Origin: an uncultured Magnetospirillum sp.
GTDB taxonomy: Bacteria > Pseudomonadota > Alphaproteobacteria > Rhodospirillales > Magnetospirillaceae
Reading direction: 5' to 3'
Length of the DNA stretch: 64,000 bases
NCBI RefSeq assembly: GCF_903853455.1
Contig: NZ_CAINTR010000213.1
Location: forward strand, 1 to 64,000
Below, piece after piece: positions 23,586 to 32,013 of this stretch. How positions within the stretch are numbered: the first letter of the stretch is position 1; every line of letters begins with the position of its first letter. The translations under genes and the position numbers were made by a program. The notes beneath the pieces are model-generated. The model had not been told where the DNA came from. It saw nothing but the letters and a program-made list of their open reading frames with translations, and made no database searches.

Positions 23586-24659
23586 ATGTCGGGACAGGAA
23601 GAAGCACAGGCGTGGGTCGAGGAATTGGAGAAGCGCTTGGCTTCTCTCGACCGCGAGCGCGCGCACGTCGCCGCCCAACTGGACGAGGCCAGAAAAGCAG
23701 CTTCGGCCCTGGCGACGGAAGCCGAATCCAAGGCCGCCTCGCCACAGGACGCTCCTGTTACCATGGCGTCACCGACCGTCGACAAGGTCGCGCTGTTCCG
23801 CTGCCTGTTTCGCGGACGGGAGGACGTCTTTCCGCGCCGCTGGGATAATCCCCGGAGCGGAAAGTCCGGCTATTCGCCGGTCTGCCACAACGAGTGGCTG
23901 CGTGGTGTGTGCGGCAAGCCGAAGGTCAAGTGCGGCGAGTGCCCCAACCAGGCATTCACCGCCGTCACTGACGAGGTGGTGCGGAACCACCTCCAGGGCC
24001 GCGACCCGGCAGCCTCGGGTCGCGGGGCTGGCTTCATCGCGGGCGTCTACCCGCTGCTGCCCGATGAGACCTGCTGGTTTCTGGCCGCCGACTTCGACAA
24101 GAAGGAATGGAGGCGCGATGTTTCCGCCTTCCTCGCCACCTGCCGCGAGAAGGCGGTTCCGGCCGCCCTGGAGCGCTCCCGCTCGGGCAATGGCGGTCAC
24201 GTCTGGATATTTTTCTCCGAGCCGGTTCCTGCCGCCGAGGCTCGCAGGCTGGGAGCTTGGCTGATCACCGAGACGATGGAGCGCTGCCCGGACATCGGCT
24301 TCGACTCTTACGACCGCTTCTTTCCCAGCCAGGACACCATGCCCGCCGGAGGGTTCGGCAACCTGATCGCGCTGCCCCTCCAGCGCGTTCCCAGGGGAAG
24401 TGACAACAGCGTGTTCCTCGACGACGCCTTTCGGCTCTACGCCGACCAGTGGGCGGTCCTGTCGACCCTGCGACGGATGAGCCGGAGCGAGGTCGCGGCT
24501 CTGGTCGGCGAAGCCGCCGCTGCCGGGCGCGTCCTCGGCGTCCGCCTCCCGGTCGCCGACGAGGATGAAGAACCGTGGGCGGCGCCACCATCACGGCGCC
24601 GGAAAGAAGAGCCGATTCGCGATCTGCCGGAACGGGTGGAGGTCGTCGTGGGCAACTAG
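23586..24659 (+). CDS. TOTE conflict-system primase part (interrupted gene)
   Basis: N-terminal portion of a TOTE-type primase-helicase. A coiled coil (about 5-50) precedes an archaeo-eukaryotic primase domain: FRGREDVFPRRW, GKSGYSPVC, zinc-ligand-like CGKPKVKCGEC, GVYPLLPDETCWFLAADFD with catalytic acidic residues, ERSRSGNGGHVWIFF and SYDRFFPSQDTMP followed by GGFGNLIALPLQ. The frame ends at an amber codon (24657-24659). The next codons in the same frame continue the protein (VYLNRECIPPGLVNRLIRLA), so the stop interrupts a formerly continuous gene. TOTE systems are transposon-associated and thought to act in conflict with other replicons. A start at 23544 is also possible. Confidence 0.8.
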   Translation: MSGQEEAQAWVEELEKRLASLDRERAHVAAQLDEARKAASALATEAESKAASPQDAPVTMASPTVDKVALFRCLFRGREDVFPRRWDNPRSGKSGYSPVCHNEWLRGVCGKPKVKCGECPNQAFTAVTDEVVRNHLQGRDPAASGRGAGFIAGVYPLLPDETCWFLAADFDKKEWRRDVSAFLATCREKAVPAALERSRSGNGGHVWIFFSEPVPAAEARRLGAWLITETMERCPDIGFDSYDRFFPSQDTMPAGGFGNLIALPLQRVPRGSDNSVFLDDAFRLYADQWAVLSTLRRMSRSEVAALVGEAAAAGRVLGVRLPVADEDEEPWAAPPSRRRKEEPIRDLPERVEVVVGN

Positions 24660-25472
24660 GTCTACCTCAACCGCGAGTGTATTCCGCCGGGCCTCGTCAA
24701 TCGCCTGATCCGACTCGCCGCCTTCCAGAACCCGGAATTCTACGCCGCCCAGGCGATGCGATTGCCGACCTTCGGCAAGCCGCGAATCATCTCCTGTGCT
24801 GAACTGTTCGCCAAGCATCTCGCCCTGCCCCGGGGCTGCCTCGACGCCGCCCTCGACCTGCTGGGCTCACTCGGCATGGCGATTGAGCTGCGGGATGAGC
24901 GGCAGGGCGGCACACCGCTCGCCGTGCGCTTTCTCGGCACGCTGACCGAGGAGCAGGAGGTAGCTGCCAAGGCGCTGCTGGCCCACGACACTGGGGTGCT
25001 GGCCGCCACCACCGCCTTCGGTAAGACCGTGGTGGCGGCCCACCTTATCGCCAAACGCGACACCAACACGCTGGTGTTGGTGCATCGCCAGCAGCTGCTC
25101 GACCAGTGGGTGGCGCGGCTGAAGGCGTTCCTCGACGTCGACCCCGCCAAGATCGGCGTCATCCGGGGCGGCAAGAAAAAGCCCACCGGGATAATCGACG
25201 TCGCCCTGATCCAGAGCCTTGTCCGCAAGGGCGAGGTTTCCGACCTGATCGCGGATTACGGCCATGTGGTGGTCGATGAGTGCCACCACCTGTCGGCGGT
25301 CACCATCGTCAATGATCGCGGCGAGACCGTCACTGGTCGCAGCGCCGGCTACAACGACCGGCATCCGGTCAACGCGTCCGCGCTGATTCCCAGCACCTTC
25401 GAAAAGCAGCTCCCGGCCGGCGCCGCCGAGACCGTCACCTTCAATTTGCGCTACGCCGCCTCCGGCGGCTGA
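24660..25472 (+). pseudogene. TOTE helicase part, truncated
   Basis: In frame with the primase after the amber codon. It contains LIRLAAFQNPEFYAAQAMRL, GKPRIISCAE, then superfamily 2 helicase motif I TTAFGKTVVAA, motif Ia VLVHRQQLLDQW and motif II VVVDECHHLSA. Directly after motif II the expected LTATP motif III and the whole second RecA domain are missing. About 65 unrelated residues (NDRGETVTGRSAGYNDRHP) lead to the stop. The deletion removes motifs IV-VI, so helicase activity is not expected even with readthrough. Confidence 0.75.
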
Positions 25473-25588
25473 TCTTCGACCGGAACGCCCGTCTATCGTC
25501 GCCTAAACCGGCACCATCGGCGACCATGAGTTGGAGGGCCAAGTCCGTACCATCTCCATCGCCACCCGGCGATAAGTCCGGCACATAG

Positions 25589-25891
25589 GCCGACGACATC
25601 CTCGGCGGCCTCAAACCGGCCACCCGCCGGTTGCTGGAGCGCGCCGCCCTGGATCAGGCCGCCGGCAAGGCCATCGCCTTGCCGACACCTGCCTTCAAAC
25701 CCGGCACCTGCCTGCTGCGCGAATGGCGGGGCGAGACCCACGAGGTGATCCTGCTCGGTGACGGGGTCCTCTATCGCGGCGAACGGCGGCGCTCGCTGTC
25801 GGAGGTGGCCCGCGCCATTACCGGCGCCCGCTGGTCGGGGCCACGGTTCTTCGGTCTCAAGGGAACGGAGGTTAGCAATGCCACCCGCTAA
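25589..25891 (+). pseudogene. DUF2924 remnant
   Basis: The frame after a TAG at 25586 encodes the C-terminal part of a DUF2924 protein: LGGLKPATRRLLE, CLLREWRGETHEVILL, YRGERRRSLSEVARAITG and WSGPRFFGL. The usual N-terminal third is not found in frame upstream. DUF2924 genes commonly precede this type of recombinase. Its 3' end overlaps the recombinase start by 14 bp. A TTG at 25631 could start a short product. Confidence 0.65.
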
Positions 25892-27548
25892 GCCGATTCC
25901 CAAACGCTGTGCCGTCTATACTCGCAAGTCCTCGGAGGAGGGGTTGGAGCAGGACTTCAACTCGCTGCAGGCCCAGCGGGAATCCTGCGAGGCCTTCATC
26001 CGCAGCCAGAAGGCCGAGGGCTGGCGGCTGGTGGATACCGCCTACGACGATGGCGGTTTCTCCGGCGGCAGCATGGAGCGGCCGGCCCTGCACCGCCTGC
26101 TCGACGACATCCGAGCCAAGCGCATCGACATCGTGGTGGTCTACAAGATCGACCGCCTGACCCGCTCGCTGGCGGATTTCGCCAAGATGGTCGAGGTGTT
26201 CGACGCCAGCGGCGTGTCCTTCGTGGCGGTGACCCAGCAGTTCAACACCACCTCGTCCATGGGGCGCCTCACCCTCAATATCCTGCTGTCCTTCGCCCAG
26301 TTCGAGCGGGAAGTCACCGCCGAGCGCATCCGCGACAAGATCGCCGCCTCCAAGCAGAAGGGCATGTGGATGGGCGGCAACGTGCCGCTGGGCTACGATG
26401 TCCGGGAGCGCAAGCTGGTGGTCAACGAGTCGGAAGCCGAGACGGTGCGCGACATCTTCCGCCGCTACCTCGACCTCGGCAGTGTCCGCGACCTCAAGCG
26501 CGAGCTGGAGCGGGAGGGTATCCGCTCGAAGCGGCGCATCCTGCCCGACGGAACATCGGCCGGCGACAAGCCGTTTTCGCGCGGCTCGCTCTACGCCATG
26601 CTGGCCAATCCCATCTATATGGGCGAGATCCGCCATGGGGACATCCGTCATCCCGGCCTGCACCAGGCCATTGTCGGGCGCGAGCTGTGGGATCGGGTGC
26701 AGGCGCGGCTGGCCGACAATGCCGTCACCCGCTCCGACCGTCCCAGGACGACGGAACCCAGTCCGCTGACCGGCAAGCTGTTCGATGCCGCAGGCGAACG
26801 CCTCACCCCCAGCCATGCGGTGAAGCAGGGGCGGCGCTATCGCTATTATGTCTCCCGCTCCCTGATCACCGGCACCGCCGATGACTCCCGGCGGGGATGG
26901 CGATTGCCGGCGCCTGACCTTGAATGCGCCGTCGCCCGCGCCGTCGCCACCATCCTGGCCGATCGTCAGGCGCTCTCCGCCAGTTTGAGCGAAGCGGGGA
27001 TCGGCATCGCGCGGCTGCCGCTCTGTCTGACGCGGGCCGCCAATTTGGCATCGCGGCTGGAGAGGGATGTCGGCTCCGAGTTCATCCGGCGGGTGGAGAT
27101 CGCCGAGGATGGTCTGATCCTCACCCTGTCGCTGGCCGTCCTTGTGCCGGCCGATGGGGTGGTGGACGCCCCCGAGGCGCTGACCATCATCCGCACCGTG
27201 CCCATGAGCATCCGCCGCCGTGGCGTCGAGATGCGCCTCGTCATCACCGGTGATACAACCCCATCACGGGCCGATCCCGCCTTGGTGAAATCCATTGCCC
27301 GGGGGCGATCGTGGTGGAACGATCTCGCCTCCGGCGTCCTGCCCTCCATCACCGCCATCGCCCAGCGCGACGGAGTCAGCGACGGCTATGTCAGCCAGTT
27401 GCTGCCGCTGGCTTTCCTCGCCCCCGCGGTGGTCGAGGCCATCATCGCCGGTGATCATCCCCCCGATCTCACCGCCGACACCCTGGTCAAACGCATCGAC
27501 CTGCCACTGGCCTGGGACCGGCAGCGGGCCCTGCTCGGCTGCGGCTGA
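25878..27548 (+). CDS. large serine recombinase
   Basis: 556 residues. The resolvase domain (about 1-150) has nucleophile Ser in AVYTRKSSEEGLEQDFNSL, then KIDRLTRSLADF and LSFAQFEREVTAERIRDK. The recombinase domain (about 160-280: GYDVRERKLVVNE, SLYAMLANPIYMGEIRH) follows, then a ribbon-like region that lacks the zinc Cys pairs (GKLFDAAGERLTPSHAVK), as in many alphaproteobacterial members. ATG at 25878 follows GGAGG. It sits next to tRNA-Ser, and its last codons are duplicated at 21115, so it is the likely integration enzyme of this element. Confidence 0.93.
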   Translation: MPPAKPIPKRCAVYTRKSSEEGLEQDFNSLQAQRESCEAFIRSQKAEGWRLVDTAYDDGGFSGGSMERPALHRLLDDIRAKRIDIVVVYKIDRLTRSLADFAKMVEVFDASGVSFVAVTQQFNTTSSMGRLTLNILLSFAQFEREVTAERIRDKIAASKQKGMWMGGNVPLGYDVRERKLVVNESEAETVRDIFRRYLDLGSVRDLKRELEREGIRSKRRILPDGTSAGDKPFSRGSLYAMLANPIYMGEIRHGDIRHPGLHQAIVGRELWDRVQARLADNAVTRSDRPRTTEPSPLTGKLFDAAGERLTPSHAVKQGRRYRYYVSRSLITGTADDSRRGWRLPAPDLECAVARAVATILADRQALSASLSEAGIGIARLPLCLTRAANLASRLERDVGSEFIRRVEIAEDGLILTLSLAVLVPADGVVDAPEALTIIRTVPMSIRRRGVEMRLVITGDTTPSRADPALVKSIARGRSWWNDLASGVLPSITAIAQRDGVSDGYVSQLLPLAFLAPAVVEAIIAGDHPPDLTADTLVKRIDLPLAWDRQRALLGCG

Positions 27549-27806
27549 TACCGCTATCAAGACAGTGAAGAGGAACCGGAAGTAAATCTCCGGTTTTTTG
27601 CTTTCTGTCATGATGGTGCGCACCATCGCCACCGGCGCGAAGCCTACCGCCGAAATGGCAAACGGAGAAGATGGGAGAACCGGCGCCGGAACCTGCCCGA
27701 TAGAGCAGCGTCTCCGCTCTTGCTAAGCATCAGAATGGCGCAAAGACTGGGGATTTCCCGAGCCTATCGGAAAACAATGCCTACCCGAAAAGGTAGGTGG
27801 CGGAGG
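27498..27806 (+). repeat. right copy: recombinase 3' end and att end
   Basis: Counterpart of 21115-21421. It covers the last recombinase codons, the non-coding tail and ggtggcggagg (27796-27806), which reaches into the 3' end of tRNA-Ser. Confidence 0.85.
27574..27599 (+). terminator. rho-independent terminator of recombinase gene
   Basis: aaccgga-agtaaatc-tccggtt followed by tttt. The duplicated copy near 21190 has decayed (ccgg...ccgg with a broken T tract). Confidence 0.7.
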
Positions 27807-27890
27807 GGGCGGGATTCGAACCCGCGCTAAGGTTTGACACCCTAGGACGGTTTAGCAAACCGTTGGTTTCAGCCACTCACCCACCCCTCC
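27798..27890 (-). tRNA. tRNA-Ser (GCT)
   Basis: Class II tRNA on the minus strand. Acceptor GGAGGGG pairs with CCCCTCC, followed by G and encoded CCA. The anticodon loop tttgctaaa gives GCT. A long variable arm (CCTAGGGTGTCAAACCTTAG) and T arm GGGTTCGAATCCCG are present. Its 3' end is the attachment site of the element at 21422-27797. Confidence 0.97.
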
Positions 27891-28091
27891 GCAGAGGCGG
27901 TTGCTAACCGCCGTGGCTGGAGCGATGTTTCTAACGGAAAGGTCTTGGGTGCGTCAACGCTTCCTTTCCCCATATCCACAGGAGAAGTCATATTCCTCTC
28001 CGGGGCGGCTTTGCGCCGGGTTGCGGCGGATCACCGGCCAGCGTAAGGTGACCGGGCGTCGGGGTTAGGCAGCCGCGCTTGGGGGAGAGGC

Positions 28092-28937
28092 ATGCGCAGC
28101 ACGTGGCCGTTTATTGCGGGAATGATCATTGCCGGTCTGGTGACGCTGTTTACCCTGCCGATCCTGGTCGCGACCGGTGTTGCCATGATGGTGATCGGCT
28201 CCATGGGGCATGACGACGCCGTTCTGCAAGGCGGATCCAGTTTCGCTCTGCGCGACGACCATGGCCGCTACACCAGCCGCCTGACCAACACCACCTACAA
28301 CATCCTCAGCGTGCCCATGGTGGGCGAGCCGCGGCCGCGCCGGCTGCTGGTGCGCCAGCGCATCGTGGTGGGCGAGGACGGCGAGGGGCTGGCCCGGCTC
28401 GACGCCTGGCCGATGGGGTCGCCGGCCGAGTTGCGCAAGGCGCCGCTCTATACGGTGCGGGCTCTGGCGTCGTCGGCCGTCCTGGGCGACGACCTCATGT
28501 TCTGGACCGAGCGCGGCGGCCGTCGCACCGCCTATTCCGTGATCGACGGCAATCGCCTGTTCGACGCCGACCTGCCGTTGGCGCAGTTCGTCTTCGAGCC
28601 CGAGGCCAAGCGCATGGCGGCGTTGTCCGTCGCCGACGAGGAGTATGCCAGCCATGGCGGGGTGGCGGTCATCACCTATGCCGCCCCGGGGCGGGTTCTG
28701 CGCCGGTTGGTGCTGGTGGCCGACGATCCCCTGCGGGGCAACACGCTGCGCGCCACCCTGTCGGCCACCCGTCTGGTGTCGTTCACCGACGACGTCCTGG
28801 GCGGGCGGGTGATCGAATTGCCCCTGGCCGCCGGGTCGGTGCGGGTGCCGGTCGGCCTGAACGACCTTGACCTGACGCGGGCGGTGGTTCCGCCCGGTCT
28901 TCGGCTGGTCCCCATCCGGCCCTGGGGAACCCCTTAG
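28092..28937 (+). CDS. membrane-anchored hypothetical protein
   Basis: 281 residues. One N-terminal membrane segment (FIAGMIIAGLVTLFTLPILV) is followed by a soluble domain of alternating short strands, probably periplasmic, with no Cys. The start has GGGGGAGAGG just upstream. No family recognised. A hairpin (28941-28962) and repeat copy B follow. Confidence 0.65.
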   Translation: MRSTWPFIAGMIIAGLVTLFTLPILVATGVAMMVIGSMGHDDAVLQGGSSFALRDDHGRYTSRLTNTTYNILSVPMVGEPRPRRLLVRQRIVVGEDGEGLARLDAWPMGSPAELRKAPLYTVRALASSAVLGDDLMFWTERGGRRTAYSVIDGNRLFDADLPLAQFVFEPEAKRMAALSVADEEYASHGGVAVITYAAPGRVLRRLVLVADDPLRGNTLRATLSATRLVSFTDDVLGGRVIELPLAAGSVRVPVGLNDLDLTRAVVPPGLRLVPIRPWGTP

Positions 28938-28940
28938 GCC

Positions 28941-28962
28941 GGCGAGCCAAAACGGGCTCGCC
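28941..28962 (+). terminator. hairpin after the 28092-28937 gene
   Basis: ggcgagcc-aaaacg-ggctcgcc lies 3 bp after the stop; followed by tcattgt only, so a weak intrinsic terminator. Confidence 0.5.
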
Positions 28963-28966
28963 TCAT

Positions 28967-29046
28967 TGTCCCTCGCCGGGCGGGCGCATCCGCGCCCTTG
29001 GCCGCCGCCTCAATGGCGGCTGGATACCGGCGAAAAGTTCGCCGGC
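28967..29046 (-). repeat. multi-hairpin intergenic repeat, copy B
   Basis: On the minus strand: ccggcgaacttttcgccgg, gccgccattgaggcggc, ccaagggcgcggatgcgccc, then gcccggcgagggac. The ggatgc stem is identical to copy E. It lies between convergent genes. Confidence 0.7.
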
Positions 29047-29047
29047 A

Positions 29048-29704
29048 TCACCCAACCATCCGCCACCAGCGGCGGGCGTCGCGGACGCTCCATTCCGGGC
29101 CGTGACCGGAAAACAGCATCACGTCGTCCTCCAGCAGCCCCAGCAACCGGTTGATGGAGGCCCACAACTGCTGCTCGCTGCCGCCGAGCAGGTCGGTGCG
29201 GCCGACGCCGTTGCGAAACAAGGTGTCGCCGGTCAGCACGAACGGGCCGAAGTCGAAGCAGACGCCGCCTGGGGTGTGGCCGGGGGTGTGGATGACGCGG
29301 ATGGGGGCGTCGCCCAGGGTCTCGGTCGGCTCGCCGGCGAAGGTCTCGAGGCTGCCGGGGCCTTTCTGCGGCTGGCCGGTGAAGGAGCGGTTGAGGTCGC
29401 TGGACGCGGCGATCACCGGGGTCTCGTCGGCATGGGCGCGGGTCGGGATGCCCAGGGCGACCTCGAGCTGATGGGCGGCGCCCAGATGGTCGGGGTGGCC
29501 GTGGGTCAGCAGGATGACCTGGGGCTTGCCCCCCATCTCCTTGATGGCCTCGAGCAGGCGTTCGCCGTCGCCGCCGGGATCGACCACCGCCAGCGCCTGG
29601 CTCGGCTTGTGGAGCACCAGGAAGCAGTTCTCGTACCAGGGCGGGCTGGTGACGACCACCGAAAGGGTGAAATCGCCGAAATCGCCGAGCTGCTGATGGG
29701 TCAT
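29048..29704 (-). CDS. MBL-fold metallo-hydrolase (glyoxalase II-like)
   Basis: 218-residue metallo-beta-lactamase-fold hydrolase. Metal-binding motifs are THGHPDHLGA, the His in VIHTPGHTPGG, Asp in LTGDTLFRNGVGRTD and the last His in FSGHGPEW. The closest general type is the hydroxyacylglutathione-hydrolase-like group acting on thioesters or persulfide-type substrates; the exact substrate is not visible. ATG at 29704 follows AAGG. A longer upstream reading is possible but starts in a basic, atypical segment. Confidence 0.85.
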   Translation of the reverse strand: MTHQQLGDFGDFTLSVVVTSPPWYENCFLVLHKPSQALAVVDPGGDGERLLEAIKEMGGKPQVILLTHGHPDHLGAAHQLEVALGIPTRAHADETPVIAASSDLNRSFTGQPQKGPGSLETFAGEPTETLGDAPIRVIHTPGHTPGGVCFDFGPFVLTGDTLFRNGVGRTDLLGGSEQQLWASINRLLGLLEDDVMLFSGHGPEWSVRDARRWWRMVG

Positions 29705-29869
29705 GACCTTAGGGTTCCTCTGGAAAAGGCTGTCTCCCCTATAGCGAAGGCGGCGACGCTTTCCAAGAGGTGGTTTCACCTTTACCCCGTGGTAAGGAGG
29801 AATGGTCGAAACTTAAGATTCATAAACCGGGCGATCCATCGCGAGGTCGCCCCCAGGAGTCCGTCATTC

Positions 29870-30766
29870 ATGAGAAAGGTCCAGAAGCGCGGTCCGCTGC
29901 CCACCGTTCGGCATGAAATGGCCGGGATCGTGGAAGCGCCGGCGAAGGTCACCGCCCAGACCGCGTCCCCGTCCTACCGGCTGGCCTTCGAGGACGCGGA
30001 TTTCCTGCTGCGCCAGGACCTGCGGCCGGTGCGGCTGCAACTGGAATTGCTGAAGCCGGAACTGCTGCAGCAGCAGCACGGCATCAAATCCACCATCGCG
30101 GTGTTCGGCTCGGCCCGCATCCCCTCGCCAGAGGCGGCACAGGTGGCGCTGGCCGAGGCCGAGGCCGCCACCCTGGCCGCCCCCGAGGATCGCGAGGCGG
30201 CGCGCAGCCTGGCCGTCGCCCGGCGCATGGTCGCCAACAGCCGCTATTACGAGGAGGCGCGGCGGTTCGCCCGCATCGTCACCACCACCTGCGTCGGCGA
30301 GCATGTCTGCGACTTCGTGATCAAGACCGGCGGCGGGCCGGGCATCATGGAGGCCGCCAATCGCGGCGCCGACGACGTGGGCGGCAAGTCCATCGGGCTC
30401 AACATCGTCCTGCCCAACGAGCAGGACCCCAATTCCTACGTCACCCCCGACCTGTGCTTCCGCTTTCATTACTTCGCCATCCGCAAGATGCACTTTCTCA
30501 CCCGCTCCAAGGCGCTGGTGGTGTTTCCCGGCGGCTTCGGCACCCTGGACGAGCTGTTCGAGGCGGCGACCCTGATCCAGACCGGCAAGATCGACCCCAT
30601 TCCCATCCTGTTGTTCGGCCGGGAATACTGGGAGCGGGTGATCAACATCGACGCCCTGATCAGCGAAGGCATGGCCAGCCCGGCCGACAAGGACCTCTTC
30701 ACCTTCGTCGAGACCGCCGAGGAGGCCTGGGACGCCATCGCCGCATTCTATCTTTTGTCGTGCTAG
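29870..30766 (+). CDS. LOG-family nucleotide phosphoribohydrolase (TIGR00730-like)
   Basis: 298-residue Rossmann-fold protein. The signature FPGGFGTLDELFEA lies near residue 213, with KTGGGPGIMEAANRG near 155; together these are the PGGxGTxxE phosphoribohydrolase site. LOG proteins cleave nucleoside 5'-monophosphates to free base and ribose 5-phosphate. The N-terminal extension of about 80 residues places it with the longer bacterial group rather than the plant cytokinin enzymes. AGGAG lies 10 nt before the ATG. A clear terminator follows. Confidence 0.87.
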   Translation: MRKVQKRGPLPTVRHEMAGIVEAPAKVTAQTASPSYRLAFEDADFLLRQDLRPVRLQLELLKPELLQQQHGIKSTIAVFGSARIPSPEAAQVALAEAEAATLAAPEDREAARSLAVARRMVANSRYYEEARRFARIVTTTCVGEHVCDFVIKTGGGPGIMEAANRGADDVGGKSIGLNIVLPNEQDPNSYVTPDLCFRFHYFAIRKMHFLTRSKALVVFPGGFGTLDELFEAATLIQTGKIDPIPILLFGREYWERVINIDALISEGMASPADKDLFTFVETAEEAWDAIAAFYLLSC

Positions 30767-30848
30767 GGGCTTCACCCTATGAAAAACGGTTGGGCTCGCC
30801 ATTCACGGTTGATCGGCTGACGGGGTGATGGCATAAGAGTTGAGGGCA

Positions 30849-30883
30849 GTCCCTGGACCTCATCGAGGCCGGGGACTTTTTTG
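30849..30883 (+). terminator. rho-independent terminator after the LOG gene
   Basis: gtccctgg..cctcatcgagg..ccggggac followed by a T tract. It lies just upstream of the HD-GYP gene, separating the two transcription units. Confidence 0.75.
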
Positions 30884-30895
30884 TTCGGGAGGCGG

Positions 30896-32011
30896 ATGAA
30901 CGCAGCACAGCAGGCCGTTGGCAAGACTCTGATCTGCGTGGTGGATGCCAATCCTCACTTCCAGTCCGATGTCGTCCGGGCCCTCACATCTCAGTACCGG
31001 GTGTCCACATTCGCGGAGCAGAACGCGGCGCTGGAGGCGATCGCCTCTCAACCGCCCATGGCGGTGGTCCTGGACGAGAACGTGGTGCCGCGCGGCGGCT
31101 TGCCGTTGTTGCGCGAGATCTGTTGTGTCCCCGACCTCGACCGTATTCCCATCATCTGCACGGCGACCAACGACCGCAGCCATTTCCTCGCCGACGCCAC
31201 CGCGTTCGGGGTCCGTACCACCCTGGTCAAGCCGTTCCGCCGTAGCGCCCTTCTCAACGCCATCACCAAGGAAATCAACAGCAAGGTCGAGCGGTCGTGG
31301 ACGCGCATCGAGCCGGTGCAGCGGGCGGCGCTGAAGCGGACCGCCAAGGTGTTCACCGCCCTGTCCGACCTGATGGCCGACGGCCTGCCCATCCCCTACG
31401 AGACCCTGCGCCATTCCTGCGCTCCCTTGGTGGAAGCGGTCAGCGGCGGCAACTACAAGGAAGTGCTGAACGGCGTGCGCGAGCACCACAATTACTCGTA
31501 TGTGCATTCGCTGCGGGTCGCCATGTTCCTGACCCTGTTCGGTCATGCCATCGGGGTTCGCGGCGACGACCTGATTGTCCTGGCCACCGGCGGCCTGGTC
31601 CACGACGTGGGCAAGATGGCGGTGCCGCAGGACGTGCTGAACAAGCCCGACCGCCTGACCGACCATGAGATGACGATCATGCGCGGCCACGTCACCAGCA
31701 CCGGCTCGTTCCTGCGCAACAGCCCCGGCATGCCGAGGGGCGCGCTGATGATCGCCGAACAGCATCACGAGAAGCTGGACGGCAGCGGCTATCCGTTCGG
31801 CCTCAAGGGCAAGGACGTCAACGAGCTGGCCCGCATGGCGACCATCATCGACATCTTCGGGGCGCTGACCGACCGGCGGGCCTACAAGGCGCCCATGGAG
31901 CCGGAACAGGCGCTGCATGTGATGACCCAACTGGGCCGCCAGATCGATCAGAACGTGCTGTCGATGTTTCGCACCGTCCTGCTCGATTCCGCCAAGGACC
32001 TGGACCTGTAG
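30896..32011 (+). CDS. response regulator with HD-GYP domain
   Basis: 371 residues. The receiver domain (1-130) has CVVDANPHFQSD and Asp60 in VVLDENVVPRGG. The HD-GYP domain (about 180-365) has the metal-binding HD in GGLVHDVGKMAVPQD and the GYP segment HHEKLDGSGYPFG, both intact. HD-GYP enzymes hydrolyse cyclic di-GMP, so it should lower c-di-GMP when its receiver is activated. CGGGAGG lies close to the ATG. No kinase gene is adjacent. Confidence 0.9.
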   Translation: MNAAQQAVGKTLICVVDANPHFQSDVVRALTSQYRVSTFAEQNAALEAIASQPPMAVVLDENVVPRGGLPLLREICCVPDLDRIPIICTATNDRSHFLADATAFGVRTTLVKPFRRSALLNAITKEINSKVERSWTRIEPVQRAALKRTAKVFTALSDLMADGLPIPYETLRHSCAPLVEAVSGGNYKEVLNGVREHHNYSYVHSLRVAMFLTLFGHAIGVRGDDLIVLATGGLVHDVGKMAVPQDVLNKPDRLTDHEMTIMRGHVTSTGSFLRNSPGMPRGALMIAEQHHEKLDGSGYPFGLKGKDVNELARMATIIDIFGALTDRRAYKAPMEPEQALHVMTQLGRQIDQNVLSMFRTVLLDSAKDLDL

Positions 32012-32013
32012 AT

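Larger units (their letters stand above)
21422..27797. mobile_element. tRNA-Ser-linked serine-recombinase element (partly decayed)
   Basis: About 6.4 kb between two copies of the recombinase-end/att repeat. Content: MazF-type toxin-antitoxin, two small unknown genes (one truncated), a broken TOTE primase-helicase, a DUF2924 remnant and an intact large serine recombinase next to tRNA-Ser(GCT). The bases at 21422-21641 are non-coding with repeated ttccctg/cagggaa motifs (21456-21474 is a perfect inverted pair). The flanking remnant shows that an earlier related element used the same site. Confidence 0.7.
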
